Made by a program: the position numbers and the translations under genes. From assembly GCA_005884705.1 (NCBI GenBank), contig VBAF01000275.1, positions 1-21,113 on the forward strand: a stretch of DNA of 21,113 nucleotides, read 5' to 3'. This DNA comes from Alphaproteobacteria bacterium. Lineage in GTDB: Bacteria > Pseudomonadota > Alphaproteobacteria > Reyranellales > Reyranellaceae. The notes beneath the pieces were generated by a model. It did not search any database, was not told the DNA's origin, and saw only the letters and a list, made by a program, of their open reading frames with translations. Positions 1 through 7,077 of the stretch are shown piece after piece (the stretch's first letter is position 1; each line of letters opens with the position of its first letter).

Positions 1-1
1 C

Positions 2-574
2 CCGACCTATGTCGCGGCGCAGTTCATCGTCGCGGTGCAGGGCATCATCGGCCGCAACGTGGCGTCCCACCAGGCGGCTGTATTGAGCGTCGGGCATATC
101 ATTGCCGGCACGCCGGGCTCGCCCAACGTCATCCCGTCGGAGGTGCTGATCAAGGGCACCGCGCGCAGCTTCTCGGCCGAGGTGCGCAACCTGCTCGAGC
201 GCCGGCTCGCCGAGGTCGCCGAGGGCATCGCCCGGGCGGGCGGCTGCGCGGCCATCTCGAAGTATCACCGCCGCTACCCGTCGTTGGTCAACGCGCCCGA
301 CCAGACCAGGATCGCGGTCGAGGCGGCGGCGCTGACGGTCGGCCGCGAGAATGTCGAGGCCAACACCGCGCCGATCGCCGGCGCGGAGGACTTCGCCTTC
401 ATGCTGGAGAAGAAGCCCGGCGCCTACATCATGATCGGCAACGGCGGCACCGGTGAAGGCGGCTGCCACAACGTGCACTCGCCGCTCTACGACTTCAGCG
501 ACGACATCCTGACCACGGGCGCCGCCTACTGGGTCAACCTGGTGCAGGTCGAGCTGGGCGACGCGGCGGCCTAG
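2..574 (+). CDS. M20-family amidohydrolase (hippurate hydrolase/aminoacylase-like), C-terminal part
   Basis: The reading frame is open from the window edge to TAG at 572-574, so only the last 190 residues are present and the start lies outside. The visible part resembles the dimerisation domain and the end of the catalytic domain of M20 metal-dependent amidohydrolases, which cleave N-acyl amino acids or similar amides in the cytoplasm. Supporting motifs are the GTPGSPNVIP stretch, the AGAEDFAFML segment (the family's G-x-EDF signature), PGAYIMIGNG, and a C-terminal H-x-x-H-SPLYDFSD block that normally supplies a metal-binding histidine. The substrate cannot be read from this fragment. The gene converges on the methyltransferase across a perfect palindrome. 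No frameshift is visible. Confidence 0.85.
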   Translation, partial: PTYVAAQFIVAVQGIIGRNVASHQAAVLSVGHIIAGTPGSPNVIPSEVLIKGTARSFSAEVRNLLERRLAEVAEGIARAGGCAAISKYHRRYPSLVNAPDQTRIAVEAAALTVGRENVEANTAPIAGAEDFAFMLEKKPGAYIMIGNGGTGEGGCHNVHSPLYDFSDDILTTGAAYWVNLVQVELGDAAA

Positions 575-580
575 CGCATT

Positions 581-641
581 CGGACCGCGGACCTCCAGGT
601 CCGCTCATGAGTCCCGAGCGGACCTGGAGGTCCGCGGTCCG
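581..641. repeat. Perfect 26-bp inverted repeat with a palindrome nested in each arm
   Basis: Arms 581-606 and 616-641 are exact reverse complements around a 9-nt loop. Each arm is also a hairpin on its own: GCGGACCT pairs with AGGTCCGC around a 2-nt spacer (587-604 and 618-635). The element fills the gap between two convergent genes, so it could serve as a bidirectional transcription stop or be a REP/MITE-like intergenic repeat. There is no T-tract after the stem on either strand, so it is not a canonical intrinsic terminator. Copy number elsewhere in the genome cannot be seen here. Confidence 0.85.
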
Positions 642-656
642 GAAGACATGACGCGG

Positions 657-1310
657 CTACGCCGTCGCCTTTTGGTAGGCCGCCCAGAAGACGATGCCGA
701 CCAGGTCCTTGGGCGTCTTCTCGAGCGGCGGGATGCCCTCACGCTGCTTCGCGAAGTGCTTGCCGACCATCGCCTTGATGTCGAGGCCGTCATTGACCCA
801 GGCCTTCTCGCGCGTCGGCACCGCGCGATAGACGTTGTTCAGCAGGAAGAACGCCGCGCCGGGCCGCAGCGCCCGGTCGATGCGGTCGATATCCTCGTTG
901 GGCTTCAGGCAGTGCTGCAGCACCCAGATCGAGATCGCCGCGTCGGCGACGAGGCCGCGCGCGACCAGCGCGTCGAGCATCTCGGGTGCGCAGGACATGA
1001 AGCGGTTGGAGCGCACGTAGTCGATCGCCAGAGCGCGCATGTTGTCGCTGATGTCGATGCCGATCACCCGGCAACCGTAGCGGTCGATCAGCTCCTTCGA
1101 CATCCGGCCGATGCCGCAGCCGTAGTCGATGACGATGGTGTCCGGCGTGATGGTCATCGAATTGGAGATCTCGTCGGCGAGCCACGGCGTCTCCGAGACC
1201 CAGCGCTCGTCCGTGGTCGAGCCCTCGCCGGTCAGGATGATCTGGCGTGCCTGGTCGATGTTGCGGACATCGAAGATCTCGGGATGGTAGGTGACGCGTA
1301 CATCAGACAT
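657..1310 (-). CDS. Class I SAM-dependent methyltransferase
   Basis: This 217-residue protein carries the Rossmann-fold SAM-binding motif I at about residues 60-70 (VIDYGCGIGRM). An acidic-loop segment follows (VIGIDISDNM, about 84-93), and then a motif around ISIWVLQHC typical of class I methyltransferases of the Methyltransf_11/25 type. The substrate is unknown. The frame stays open much further upstream, but the ATG at 1310 is preferred. It is preceded by an AGAGG ribosome-binding site at suitable distance, and upstream translation would run through the solute-binding protein gene. That gene's stop (1319-1321) lies inside this ribosome-binding region, so the two are very likely co-transcribed and translationally coupled. 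Confidence 0.85.
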   Translation of the reverse strand: MSDVRVTYHPEIFDVRNIDQARQIILTGEGSTTDERWVSETPWLADEISNSMTITPDTIVIDYGCGIGRMSKELIDRYGCRVIGIDISDNMRALAIDYVRSNRFMSCAPEMLDALVARGLVADAAISIWVLQHCLKPNEDIDRIDRALRPGAAFFLLNNVYRAVPTREKAWVNDGLDIKAMVGKHFAKQREGIPPLEKTPKDLVGIVFWAAYQKATA

Positions 1311-1318
1311 GGGTGCCT

Positions 1319-2896
1319 CTAGCGGATAGCGACGACGGGTTTTACGAACTGCGCAAGCGTCGCCTGGTCGGCGCGGCCGGCGTAGCTGAGATCGCGGCGC
1401 AGCGCCCAGACCGACAATTCGAAGTACAGCGGCAGCAGGCCATAGTCGGCCCTCACCAGCCGGCTCGCCTCCTGCAGCAGCGCCTCGCGCTTCGTGTCGT
1501 CGACCGTGCGCATCGCCTCTTCGAGTTTGGCATCCATTGCCGGATTGGAATAGCGGCCGCGATTGGTGCCGCCCATCCCCTTCTCGCGACTTGGCGTGGC
1601 CGCGAGCGCGCGCAGCGGGTTGGACATCTCGCCCGACTCCGCCCCCCAGCCCGCCAGGTAGGCACTGTACTTGTACTCGTCGCGGTTCTTGAAGAAGACG
1701 GCCGGCGCGGTCGCCTCGACCTCGGTCTTGATCCCGATGCGGCTCCACATCGCCGCCACCGCCTGCGCCACCTTGAGGTCGCCGAGGTAGCGGCCATTGG
1801 GCGTGCCGAGCATGACCGAGAAGCCTTTGGCATAGCCCGCCTCGGCGAGCAGCCTGCGGGCCGCCGCCGGATCGTACCTGTCGGGCCTGGTGTCCCGCGA
1901 GGTCCCGAAGGCGGGTGAGGGCAACAGGTCGCCGGCCGGCTGGGCCACGCCCTCCATGACCTTGTCGACGATGGCCGTGCGGTCGATGGCGTGACTCAGC
2001 GCCTCGCGTACCCGTCTGTCCTTCAGCGGGTTCTTGCCCTTGGTGTCGGGGATGCCGGGCGACGGCTCGGCGAAATTGTCGAGCGCGATGTAGATGACGC
2101 GGCTCGACACCGCCTCGGCAAGGGTGAGCCTGGCATCATTCTTGAGCTTGGCGAGATCGGCGCTCGGCGGATCCTCGATCAGGTCGACGTCGCCCGCCTG
2201 CAGGGCGGCGACGCGCGCGGCTTGGTTGGCGATCGGGCGGAAGATCACCTTCGCCCAGGCGGGCTTCGGTCCCCAGTAAGTCTCGTTGCGCGCCAGCACC
2301 AACTCGCCGCCGCGCTTCCACTCGACGAACCTGAACGGGCCGGTGCCGACCAGCCCCTCGCCGCGGTCGAGCGCGGCGGTCGTCCTGCCTTCGGGTGCCG
2401 CGCCGGCCGCCGCCTTGTGCGACAGGATCGGCAGGCCGGAAAGATCGAGCGGCAGCAACGGCGCCGGCGCGGCGGTCGAGATGCGCAAGGTGAGCGGATC
2501 GACGATCTCGAGCTTGGTTGCCTGCCGCGTGATCGACGTGAAGGGCGAGGGGCTGTTCGGCACCTTGGCCGCACGCTCGAAGGTGAAGACCACGTCCTCG
2601 GCGGTGAAGGGCGAGCCGTCGTGGAATGTCACGCCGGGCCGGAGCTTGAATTCCCACACCGTGTCGCCGACCGGCTTCCACGACAGCGCCAGCGCCGGCA
2701 CGGCGAGCTGGTGGGCGTCGCGGGCGACCAGCGGATCGAAGATGTGCTGGGCGATCTGGTTGTTGGCGCCAAGATTGTGGAACTGTGGATCGAGCGAGCT
2801 CGGCTCGGCCTTGAGCCCGATCTTCAGCTCCTGCGCCGCCGCCGGCAGCGCGAACGCCAGCAGGGCCGACACCAGCAGGGGGACGCACCGTCGCAT
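1319..2896 (-). CDS. ABC transporter substrate-binding protein, family 5 (peptide/nickel/opine type)
   Basis: This is a 525-residue exported solute receptor of the SBP_bac_5 family, expected to deliver oligopeptides or similar ligands to an inner-membrane ABC permease. Residues 1-22 form a signal peptide: MRR, a hydrophobic core, then ALPAAAQ with cleavage likely near residue 21. Family features are the N-terminal AEPSSLDPQFHN, TVWEFKLRPGVTFHDGSPFTAEDVVFTF at about 80-107, GTGPFRFVEW, and DRRVREALSHAIDR near the middle. Length is normal for the family. No permease or ATPase gene lies beside it in this window, so it is either an orphan receptor or its partners are elsewhere. It precedes the methyltransferase gene with an 8-nt gap. 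The ligand is not predictable. Confidence 0.9.
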   Translation of the reverse strand: MRRCVPLLVSALLAFALPAAAQELKIGLKAEPSSLDPQFHNLGANNQIAQHIFDPLVARDAHQLAVPALALSWKPVGDTVWEFKLRPGVTFHDGSPFTAEDVVFTFERAAKVPNSPSPFTSITRQATKLEIVDPLTLRISTAAPAPLLPLDLSGLPILSHKAAAGAAPEGRTTAALDRGEGLVGTGPFRFVEWKRGGELVLARNETYWGPKPAWAKVIFRPIANQAARVAALQAGDVDLIEDPPSADLAKLKNDARLTLAEAVSSRVIYIALDNFAEPSPGIPDTKGKNPLKDRRVREALSHAIDRTAIVDKVMEGVAQPAGDLLPSPAFGTSRDTRPDRYDPAAARRLLAEAGYAKGFSVMLGTPNGRYLGDLKVAQAVAAMWSRIGIKTEVEATAPAVFFKNRDEYKYSAYLAGWGAESGEMSNPLRALAATPSREKGMGGTNRGRYSNPAMDAKLEEAMRTVDDTKREALLQEASRLVRADYGLLPLYFELSVWALRRDLSYAGRADQATLAQFVKPVVAIR

Positions 2897-2963
2897 GGGC
2901 GCGACTGTCGGGGCGTCTCAAACGATTGGCAACGCGACAGGAAGACCGACGACCGCTTCGTGA

Positions 2964-3299
2964 TCAGGCGTGGGCGTCGTAGACCCAGTGGTCGTGCGTA
3001 TTGAAACCGTCGGCCGCGGCGAAATCGTAGACCGCGGCGAGCTCCGGCATCGATGCGGGCACCGAATCGGCCATCGGCAGGCCAAGTCCGTCGATCAGAT
3101 TGGCCAGAACGACGAGCGGATCGTCGGCCACGAGGGCCGCCTCGCCGGCGCTCGCGAAGTGCTGGATTAGATGGATGTCGCGGGGCTCGCCGAACACACG
3201 GTCGAGTGCCGCGCCAAAAGCCGACGCATCGTGCCCCGCCTCGGCCCACAGGGGCGCCGGCGAGGGGGTCTGTTCGAAGCGAACGAGGGAGCGTTCCAT
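2964..3299 (-). CDS. Hypothetical protein, 111 residues
   Basis: I do not recognise this protein. It is a small acidic, alanine-rich soluble protein without a signal peptide or membrane segment. It ends in an aromatic, histidine-rich stretch (DGFNTHDHWVYDAHA). The ATG at 3299 gives a compact protein starting MERSLVRFEQ. An in-frame upstream start at 3407 would add 36 residues, but those cross the AT-rich promoter-like DNA and overlap the upstream region of the divergent acetolactate-synthase-type gene, so I reject it. There is no good Shine-Dalgarno sequence. A TATAGT element lies 7 nt before the ATG, which suggests a leaderless message. It is followed after 67 bp by the solute-binding protein gene on the same strand. 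It is probably a real gene because codon use matches its neighbours. Confidence 0.6.
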   Translation of the reverse strand: MERSLVRFEQTPSPAPLWAEAGHDASAFGAALDRVFGEPRDIHLIQHFASAGEAALVADDPLVVLANLIDGLGLPMADSVPASMPELAAVYDFAAADGFNTHDHWVYDAHA

Positions 3300-3306
3300 T
3301 ACATGA

Positions 3307-3312
3307 ACTATA
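3307..3312 (-). promoter_or_regulatory. Candidate -10 box for the 111-residue hypothetical gene
   Basis: Read on the minus strand this is TATAGT (5 of 6 to consensus), placed 7 nt before the ATG at 3299. Transcription would then start at or next to the first base of the start codon. The -35 region is weak (TTCGTA at 17-bp spacing). It sits in a locally AT-rich block (3306-3350) unlike the surrounding GC-rich DNA. Confidence 0.3.
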
Positions 3313-3424
3313 GCACGTAACCGATTGATTACGAATAAAAATACGAGGGGCGAAATGACCCCATGGTGCGAACCCGGTTGGCGGCCTAGGGTGGCGCCCC
3401 AATTCAAGCGGGCGGGAGCGCGGG

Positions 3425-4972
3425 ATGAACGGTGCGGAGAGTCTGGTTCGGACCCTGGTCAAGGGCGGCGTCGAGGTCTGCTTCGCCAACCCCGGCACAT
3501 CGGAGATGCATTTCGTCGGCGCACTCGACCGCGTCGAAGGCATGCGCTGCGTGCTCGGCCTGTTCGAGGGCGTCTGTTCGGGTGCGGCCGACGGCTACTA
3601 CCGCATGAAGGACAAGCCGGCGTCGACCCTGCTGCATCTTGGGCCGGGTCTCGCCAATGCCGCCGCCAACCTGCACAACGCCAAGAAAGCGGGCTCGGGC
3701 ATCGTCAATATCGTGGGCGAGCACGCGCTCTATCACATCAAGTACGACACGCCGCTCACCGCCGACATCGAGGGCATCGCCCGGCCGTTCTCGCATTGGG
3801 TCAAGACCTCGCCGACCGCCAAGACCGTGGCGACCGACGGCGCCGCGGCCATCCAGGCCGCCCGCGTGGCGCCCGGCCAGATCGCCACCCTGATCCTGCC
3901 GGCGGACACCGCCTGGACCGAGGCCGAGGGTGTGGCCGAGACGCCGGAGACGCCGCAGCCGCAGAAGCCCGCCAACGAGGCGGTGGTCGCCGCCGCCAAG
4001 GCGCTGAAGAGCGGCCAGTCGTCGATGCTGTTCATCGGCGGCCGGGCGTTGCGCGCGCGCGGGCTCGAGCTTGCCGGCAAGATCGCCGCCAAGACCGGCT
4101 GCAAGGTGCAGGGCGCTGGCGGCACGGCGCGCATCGAGCGCGGCGCCGGTCGGGTGCCGGTGTTGCGCCTGCACTTCGTGATCGAGACGGCGCAGGCCCA
4201 GCTCAAGGGCACCAAGCAGATGGTGCTGGTCGGCGCCAAGGCGCCCTATGCCTTCTTCGCCTATCCCGGCAAGCCGTCGGTGCTGTCGCCCGAGGATTGC
4301 GAGATCACCACGCTCTGTCCGGTCGACGGCGATCCGCTCGCCTCGCTCGAGGCGCTGGCGATGGAGCTCGATGCGATGAACCAGAAGCCGGCCGGCGTCG
4401 CCCAGGCCCACCGGCCCGATCGCCCGACCGGCAAGTTCACTCTGGACGGCCTCGGCCAGGCGCTCGGCGCCACCATGCCGGAAGGCGCGATCGTGGTCGA
4501 CGAATCGGTGACGACGGGCCGCGGCTTCTTTCCGTTCAGCGCCGGCGCGCCGCCGCACGACTGGCTGAACAACATGGGCGGCTCGATCGGCTTCGGCGGC
4601 CCGGTCGCGGTCGGCGCCGCGGTCGCCTGCCCCGACCGCAAGGTCATCTGCATGATCGGCGACGGCTCGGCGATGTACACCATCCAGTCGCTGTGGACGA
4701 TGGCGCGCGAGAACCTCGACGTCTGCGTGATGATCTTCTCCAACCGCAACTACAAGATCCTCTACAGCCAGCTCGCCGATGTCGGCGCCGCCAATCCCGG
4801 CCCGCGCGCGATCGACATGCTGACCCTCGACCGGCCGACGCTCGAGTTCACCCTGCTCGCCAAGGGCATGGGCGTGCCCGCCGCCAAGGCGCACGACCTC
4901 GAGGAGCTGACCAAGCAGCTCACCTATGCGATGTCGACCAAGGGCCCGTACCTGATCGACGTCGTGATGTGA
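3425..4972 (+). CDS. Thiamine-diphosphate enzyme, acetolactate synthase large-subunit-like
   Basis: This 515-residue enzyme has the three-part fold of acetolactate synthase, benzoylformate decarboxylase and related ThDP enzymes. The N-terminal PYR domain covers about 1-170 and has the catalytic glutamate E48 in LFEGVCSGAADGY. A central domain follows at about 190-320. The C-terminal PP domain carries the ThDP/Mg motif starting GDGS at 412-415 and ending at N440-x-N442. Expected chemistry is condensation or decarboxylation of a 2-oxo acid. No ACT-domain regulatory subunit gene is adjacent, and length is shorter than biosynthetic IlvB, so a role in branched-chain amino acid synthesis is not assured. 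The ATG at 3425 follows a GGGAGCGCGGG ribosome-binding region. The stop overlaps the start of trmB, implying coupled translation. Confidence 0.85.
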   Translation: MNGAESLVRTLVKGGVEVCFANPGTSEMHFVGALDRVEGMRCVLGLFEGVCSGAADGYYRMKDKPASTLLHLGPGLANAAANLHNAKKAGSGIVNIVGEHALYHIKYDTPLTADIEGIARPFSHWVKTSPTAKTVATDGAAAIQAARVAPGQIATLILPADTAWTEAEGVAETPETPQPQKPANEAVVAAAKALKSGQSSMLFIGGRALRARGLELAGKIAAKTGCKVQGAGGTARIERGAGRVPVLRLHFVIETAQAQLKGTKQMVLVGAKAPYAFFAYPGKPSVLSPEDCEITTLCPVDGDPLASLEALAMELDAMNQKPAGVAQAHRPDRPTGKFTLDGLGQALGATMPEGAIVVDESVTTGRGFFPFSAGAPPHDWLNNMGGSIGFGGPVAVGAAVACPDRKVICMIGDGSAMYTIQSLWTMARENLDVCVMIFSNRNYKILYSQLADVGAANPGPRAIDMLTLDRPTLEFTLLAKGMGVPAAKAHDLEELTKQLTYAMSTKGPYLIDVVM

Positions 4973-5649
4973 CGGCGGAGCATCCGCGCACCCTCTACGG
5001 CCGCCGTCGCGGCAAGAAATTGCGGGCTGGGCAGGAAGCCCTGCTCGACAGCTTGCTGCCGAAGCTCTTGGTCGCCGTTCCGCAGGCACCGCAAAAGATC
5101 GATCTCGCGGCCCTGTTCGGCACCTCGCGCGAAGTGTGGCTCGAAGTCGGCTTCGGCGCCGGCGAGCATCTGGTGTGGCAGGCCGAGCAGCATGCCGATG
5201 TCGGCCTGATCGGCTGCGAGCCGTACGTCAACGGCGTCGCCAAGTGCCTGGCCCACATCGAACGGACCGGCGTGACCAACGTCCGCCTGTTCACCGACGA
5301 TGCGCGGCTGGTGATGGCGGCGCTGCCCGATCGATCGCTGGCGCGCGCCTTCGTGCTGTTTCCCGATCCGTGGCCCAAGACGCGCCATCACAAGCGCCGC
5401 TTCGTGGCTCGCGCGAACCTCGACATCCTGGCCCGCCTGATGAAGCCCGGCGCGGAGCTGCGGCTGGCAACCGACGATCCGAGCTACCTGCCGTGGATGA
5501 TCGAGCACGCCTGCAGCCATCCCGCGTTCGAATGGCTGGCGAACGGGCCGGCGGACTGGCGTACGCGGCCCGCCGACTGGCCGTCGACCCGCTACGAGCA
5601 GAAAAAGATCGCGGGCACGCCCGCCTTCCTGCGGTTCAGGCGGGTCTGA
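4969..5649 (+). CDS. trmB: tRNA (guanine-N7)-methyltransferase
   Basis: This 226-residue enzyme uses SAM to form m7G46 in the variable loop of tRNAs. It has an N-terminal basic segment (RTLYGRRRGKKLR), SAM motif I LEVGFGAGEHL at 58-68, the diagnostic FPDPWPKTRHHKRRF starting near residue 131, ATDDPSYLPWM, and the C-terminal TRYEQKKIAGTPAFLRF that recognises tRNA in the family. The start is the GTG at 4969, whose last two bases belong to the TGA of the previous gene (GTGA overlap). A GTG start places the conserved RTLYGRR segment at residue 7, as expected. The frame is open far upstream, but that part is only the shadow of the preceding gene. The 3' end lies 6 bp from the convergent MFS gene. 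Confidence 0.93.
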   Translation: MTAEHPRTLYGRRRGKKLRAGQEALLDSLLPKLLVAVPQAPQKIDLAALFGTSREVWLEVGFGAGEHLVWQAEQHADVGLIGCEPYVNGVAKCLAHIERTGVTNVRLFTDDARLVMAALPDRSLARAFVLFPDPWPKTRHHKRRFVARANLDILARLMKPGAELRLATDDPSYLPWMIEHACSHPAFEWLANGPADWRTRPADWPSTRYEQKKIAGTPAFLRFRRV

Positions 5650-5655
5650 CGCGCC

Positions 5656-6870
5656 TCAGGCGTCCCTGACCGAAGCGCGCGGGCGCCACAGCACCAGGAT
5701 CGCCGCCGCGGCCTGCAGGATCAGGCAGGCGATCAGCGAGGTCCGGTAGTTGCCCGACAAGTCGTGCAGCACGCCCAGAATGTACGGCCCGAGCGCCGCC
5801 ACGAGCTGGTTGATCGCGACGTTCAGGCTGACGGCGCGCGCGAAGTCGCGGCGCGGGAATTCCTGCTGCACGATCAGGCCCGGCAAAGTGATCAGGTTGC
5901 CGACGCCGAAGCCGAACAGGACGCAGCCGAGATAGAGCGCCGCCAGCGACGGGCTCGACAGGAGCACGGCCATCGCGGCGACCTGCACGCCCAGCACGGC
6001 GGCCGACGCGGCGCGGCGGTCGACCTTGTCGATCACCAGGCCGACGGCGAGCCGGCCGGCCAGCGCCGAGATCGAGGTCAGGCTGACCGCCCAGCCGGCG
6101 CCCTGGAGGCCGAGCGTCGGTTCGAGGAAGGCGACCTGGTGGGTGATGAAGCTGATCTGCGCCAGCAGCCCGAGCGAGAAAGCGCCGAGCATGGTGAGGA
6201 AGCGCGGCTGGCGCAGCAGCTCGGCGCGGCTCATCGGCTCGCCGTGGCCGTCGGGGCTCGCCGCGGTCTCGTCGCCGGCATCGTGCTCGTCGGCATGGCG
6301 CGGCCGCAGCACGACGGCGGCCAGCGGCCACAGCGTCAGCAGCACGAAGCCCGTGGCGGCCAGGCATGCCCTGGCGAAGCCCAGCGTATCGATCGCCCAG
6401 GCGAAGGCCGGCGCGAACAACAGTCCACCGCAGGTGGCGCCATTCAGCGCCAGGCTGGCGGCCAGCCCGCGGCGGCGGTTGAACCATTGGGCGATAATGG
6501 TGTTGATCGAGCCGCCGCCCATCGCCGCCCAGCCCGGGATCATCAGCAGGAAGGCGAGGTAGAGCTGCCAGGGCTGGTCGATCACGGTGAGCGCCAGCAC
6601 GCCCAGGCCGATCAGGGCGGCGCCGATGATGACCACCAGGCGGGCGCCGCGCTTCAGGATCACGTCGCCGACCTGCATCACCAGGAAGGCGCCGGCGACG
6701 TAATAAAAGGTGATGGCGGAGGAGATCGTGGCCGGCGACCAGCCGTGGGCTTTGTGCAGGGCCACCAGATATAGGCTGAGGCCATAGAAGCCGAGCCCCC
6801 ATCCATAGAGGGCGATGACGAACGCGCAAAAAACCACCCACCAACCGTGGTAAGCACTGCTGACTTTCAT
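5656..6870 (-). CDS. Major facilitator superfamily transporter (monocarboxylate/oxalate-formate-like)
   Basis: This 404-residue inner-membrane protein has about 12 hydrophobic segments in two halves. They are split by a charged, acidic cytoplasmic loop near residues 190-215 (RPRHADEHDAGDETAASPDGHGE). The first helix is preceded by the short N-terminus MKVSSAYHGWW, a layout common to the MCT/OFA-like MFS proteins of alphaproteobacteria. The loop after helix 2 has the weakened MFS signature (VGDVILKRGARL), and its second-half counterpart is the GLVIDKVDRRAA segment. The substrate is unknown, with small organic acids the usual guess for this group. The ATG at 6870 has no strong Shine-Dalgarno. 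The gene is divergent from the rimP operon and convergent with trmB, with no obvious terminator in the 6-bp gap. Confidence 0.88.
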   Translation of the reverse strand: MKVSSAYHGWWVVFCAFVIALYGWGLGFYGLSLYLVALHKAHGWSPATISSAITFYYVAGAFLVMQVGDVILKRGARLVVIIGAALIGLGVLALTVIDQPWQLYLAFLLMIPGWAAMGGGSINTIIAQWFNRRRGLAASLALNGATCGGLLFAPAFAWAIDTLGFARACLAATGFVLLTLWPLAAVVLRPRHADEHDAGDETAASPDGHGEPMSRAELLRQPRFLTMLGAFSLGLLAQISFITHQVAFLEPTLGLQGAGWAVSLTSISALAGRLAVGLVIDKVDRRAASAAVLGVQVAAMAVLLSSPSLAALYLGCVLFGFGVGNLITLPGLIVQQEFPRRDFARAVSLNVAINQLVAALGPYILGVLHDLSGNYRTSLIACLILQAAAAILVLWRPRASVRDA

Positions 6871-6932
6871 GGCGGGGTCTTGCCACGCCCGGGAAAGCCC
6901 GGCTGGCGGTATTCGGAATGCATTAAGAAAGC

Positions 6933-6961
6933 TTGCCAGTCTGCGGAACTGAGCCTATATC
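6933..6961 (+). promoter_or_regulatory. Sigma70-type promoter of the rimP-nusA-infB operon
   Basis: TTGCCA at 6933-6938 (5 of 6 to the -35 consensus) and TATATC at 6956-6961 (4 of 6 to the -10) are separated by exactly 17 bp. Transcription would begin near 6968, leaving a leader of about 110 nt before rimP that contains two hairpins. This is the best promoter candidate in the window. Confidence 0.6.
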
Positions 6962-6967
6962 CCCGCC

Positions 6968-7040
6968 ATCCTCATCGGGTTCGCGGGACGAACCAAAGAA
7001 AAAAGAGTGGGCGAAAACCCGCTCTTTTCATTTGTGGGCA
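6968..7040 (+). ncRNA. rimP leader RNA: putative transcription attenuator
   Basis: The leader holds an upstream hairpin (GGTTCG 6978-6983 with CGAACC 6989-6994) and then an intrinsic-terminator-like stem ending in a U run before rimP. A rimP leader of this kind, a non-coding leader with a Rho-independent terminator ahead of rimP-nusA-infB in alphaproteobacteria, has been described by bioinformatics as an attenuator. Alternative pairing is visible. GCGGG (6983-6987) sits in the upstream hairpin but could instead pair with CCCGC (7018-7022) of the terminator stem, acting as an antiterminator. The controlling signal is unknown; feedback by NusA or other operon products is a natural hypothesis. 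Confidence 0.6.
7001..7031 (+). terminator. Intrinsic terminator hairpin inside the rimP leader
   Basis: AAAAGAGTGGG (7001-7011) pairs with CCCGCTCTTTT (7018-7028) through 11 base pairs with one G-U, around a CGAAAA loop. The 3' arm itself ends in four U residues. It stands before the first gene of the operon rather than after the last, which points to premature termination control. Confidence 0.65.
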
Positions 7041-7077
7041 TCCCGCCGGCCCAAACCGTCGAGAACTCACACCCGTC

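Noticed and set aside
1311..1748. N-terminal extension of the methyltransferase into the solute-binding protein gene
   Set aside because: It is an out-of-frame reading of that gene, and a good ribosome-binding site supports ATG 1310.
1313..3004. Plus-strand frames opposite the solute-binding protein
   Set aside because: Arg/Gly/Asp-rich low-complexity translations, antisense to an intact gene with a clear signal peptide.
3325..4968. Long N-terminal extension of trmB
   Set aside because: The extension is an out-of-frame reading of the preceding gene; the conserved TrmB start is at the GTG at 4969.
3404..5089. 561-codon minus-strand frame opposite the acetolactate-synthase-like gene
   Set aside because: Shadow frame; the plus-strand protein carries all catalytic motifs.
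5650..5662. CGCCT-C-AGGCG palindrome in the trmB/MFS gap as a shared terminator
   Set aside because: Only a 5-bp stem with a 1-nt centre and no T-run; too weak to call.
6871..6930. Promoter for the MFS gene
   Set aside because: No pair of -35/-10 elements with acceptable spacing stood out on the minus strand.
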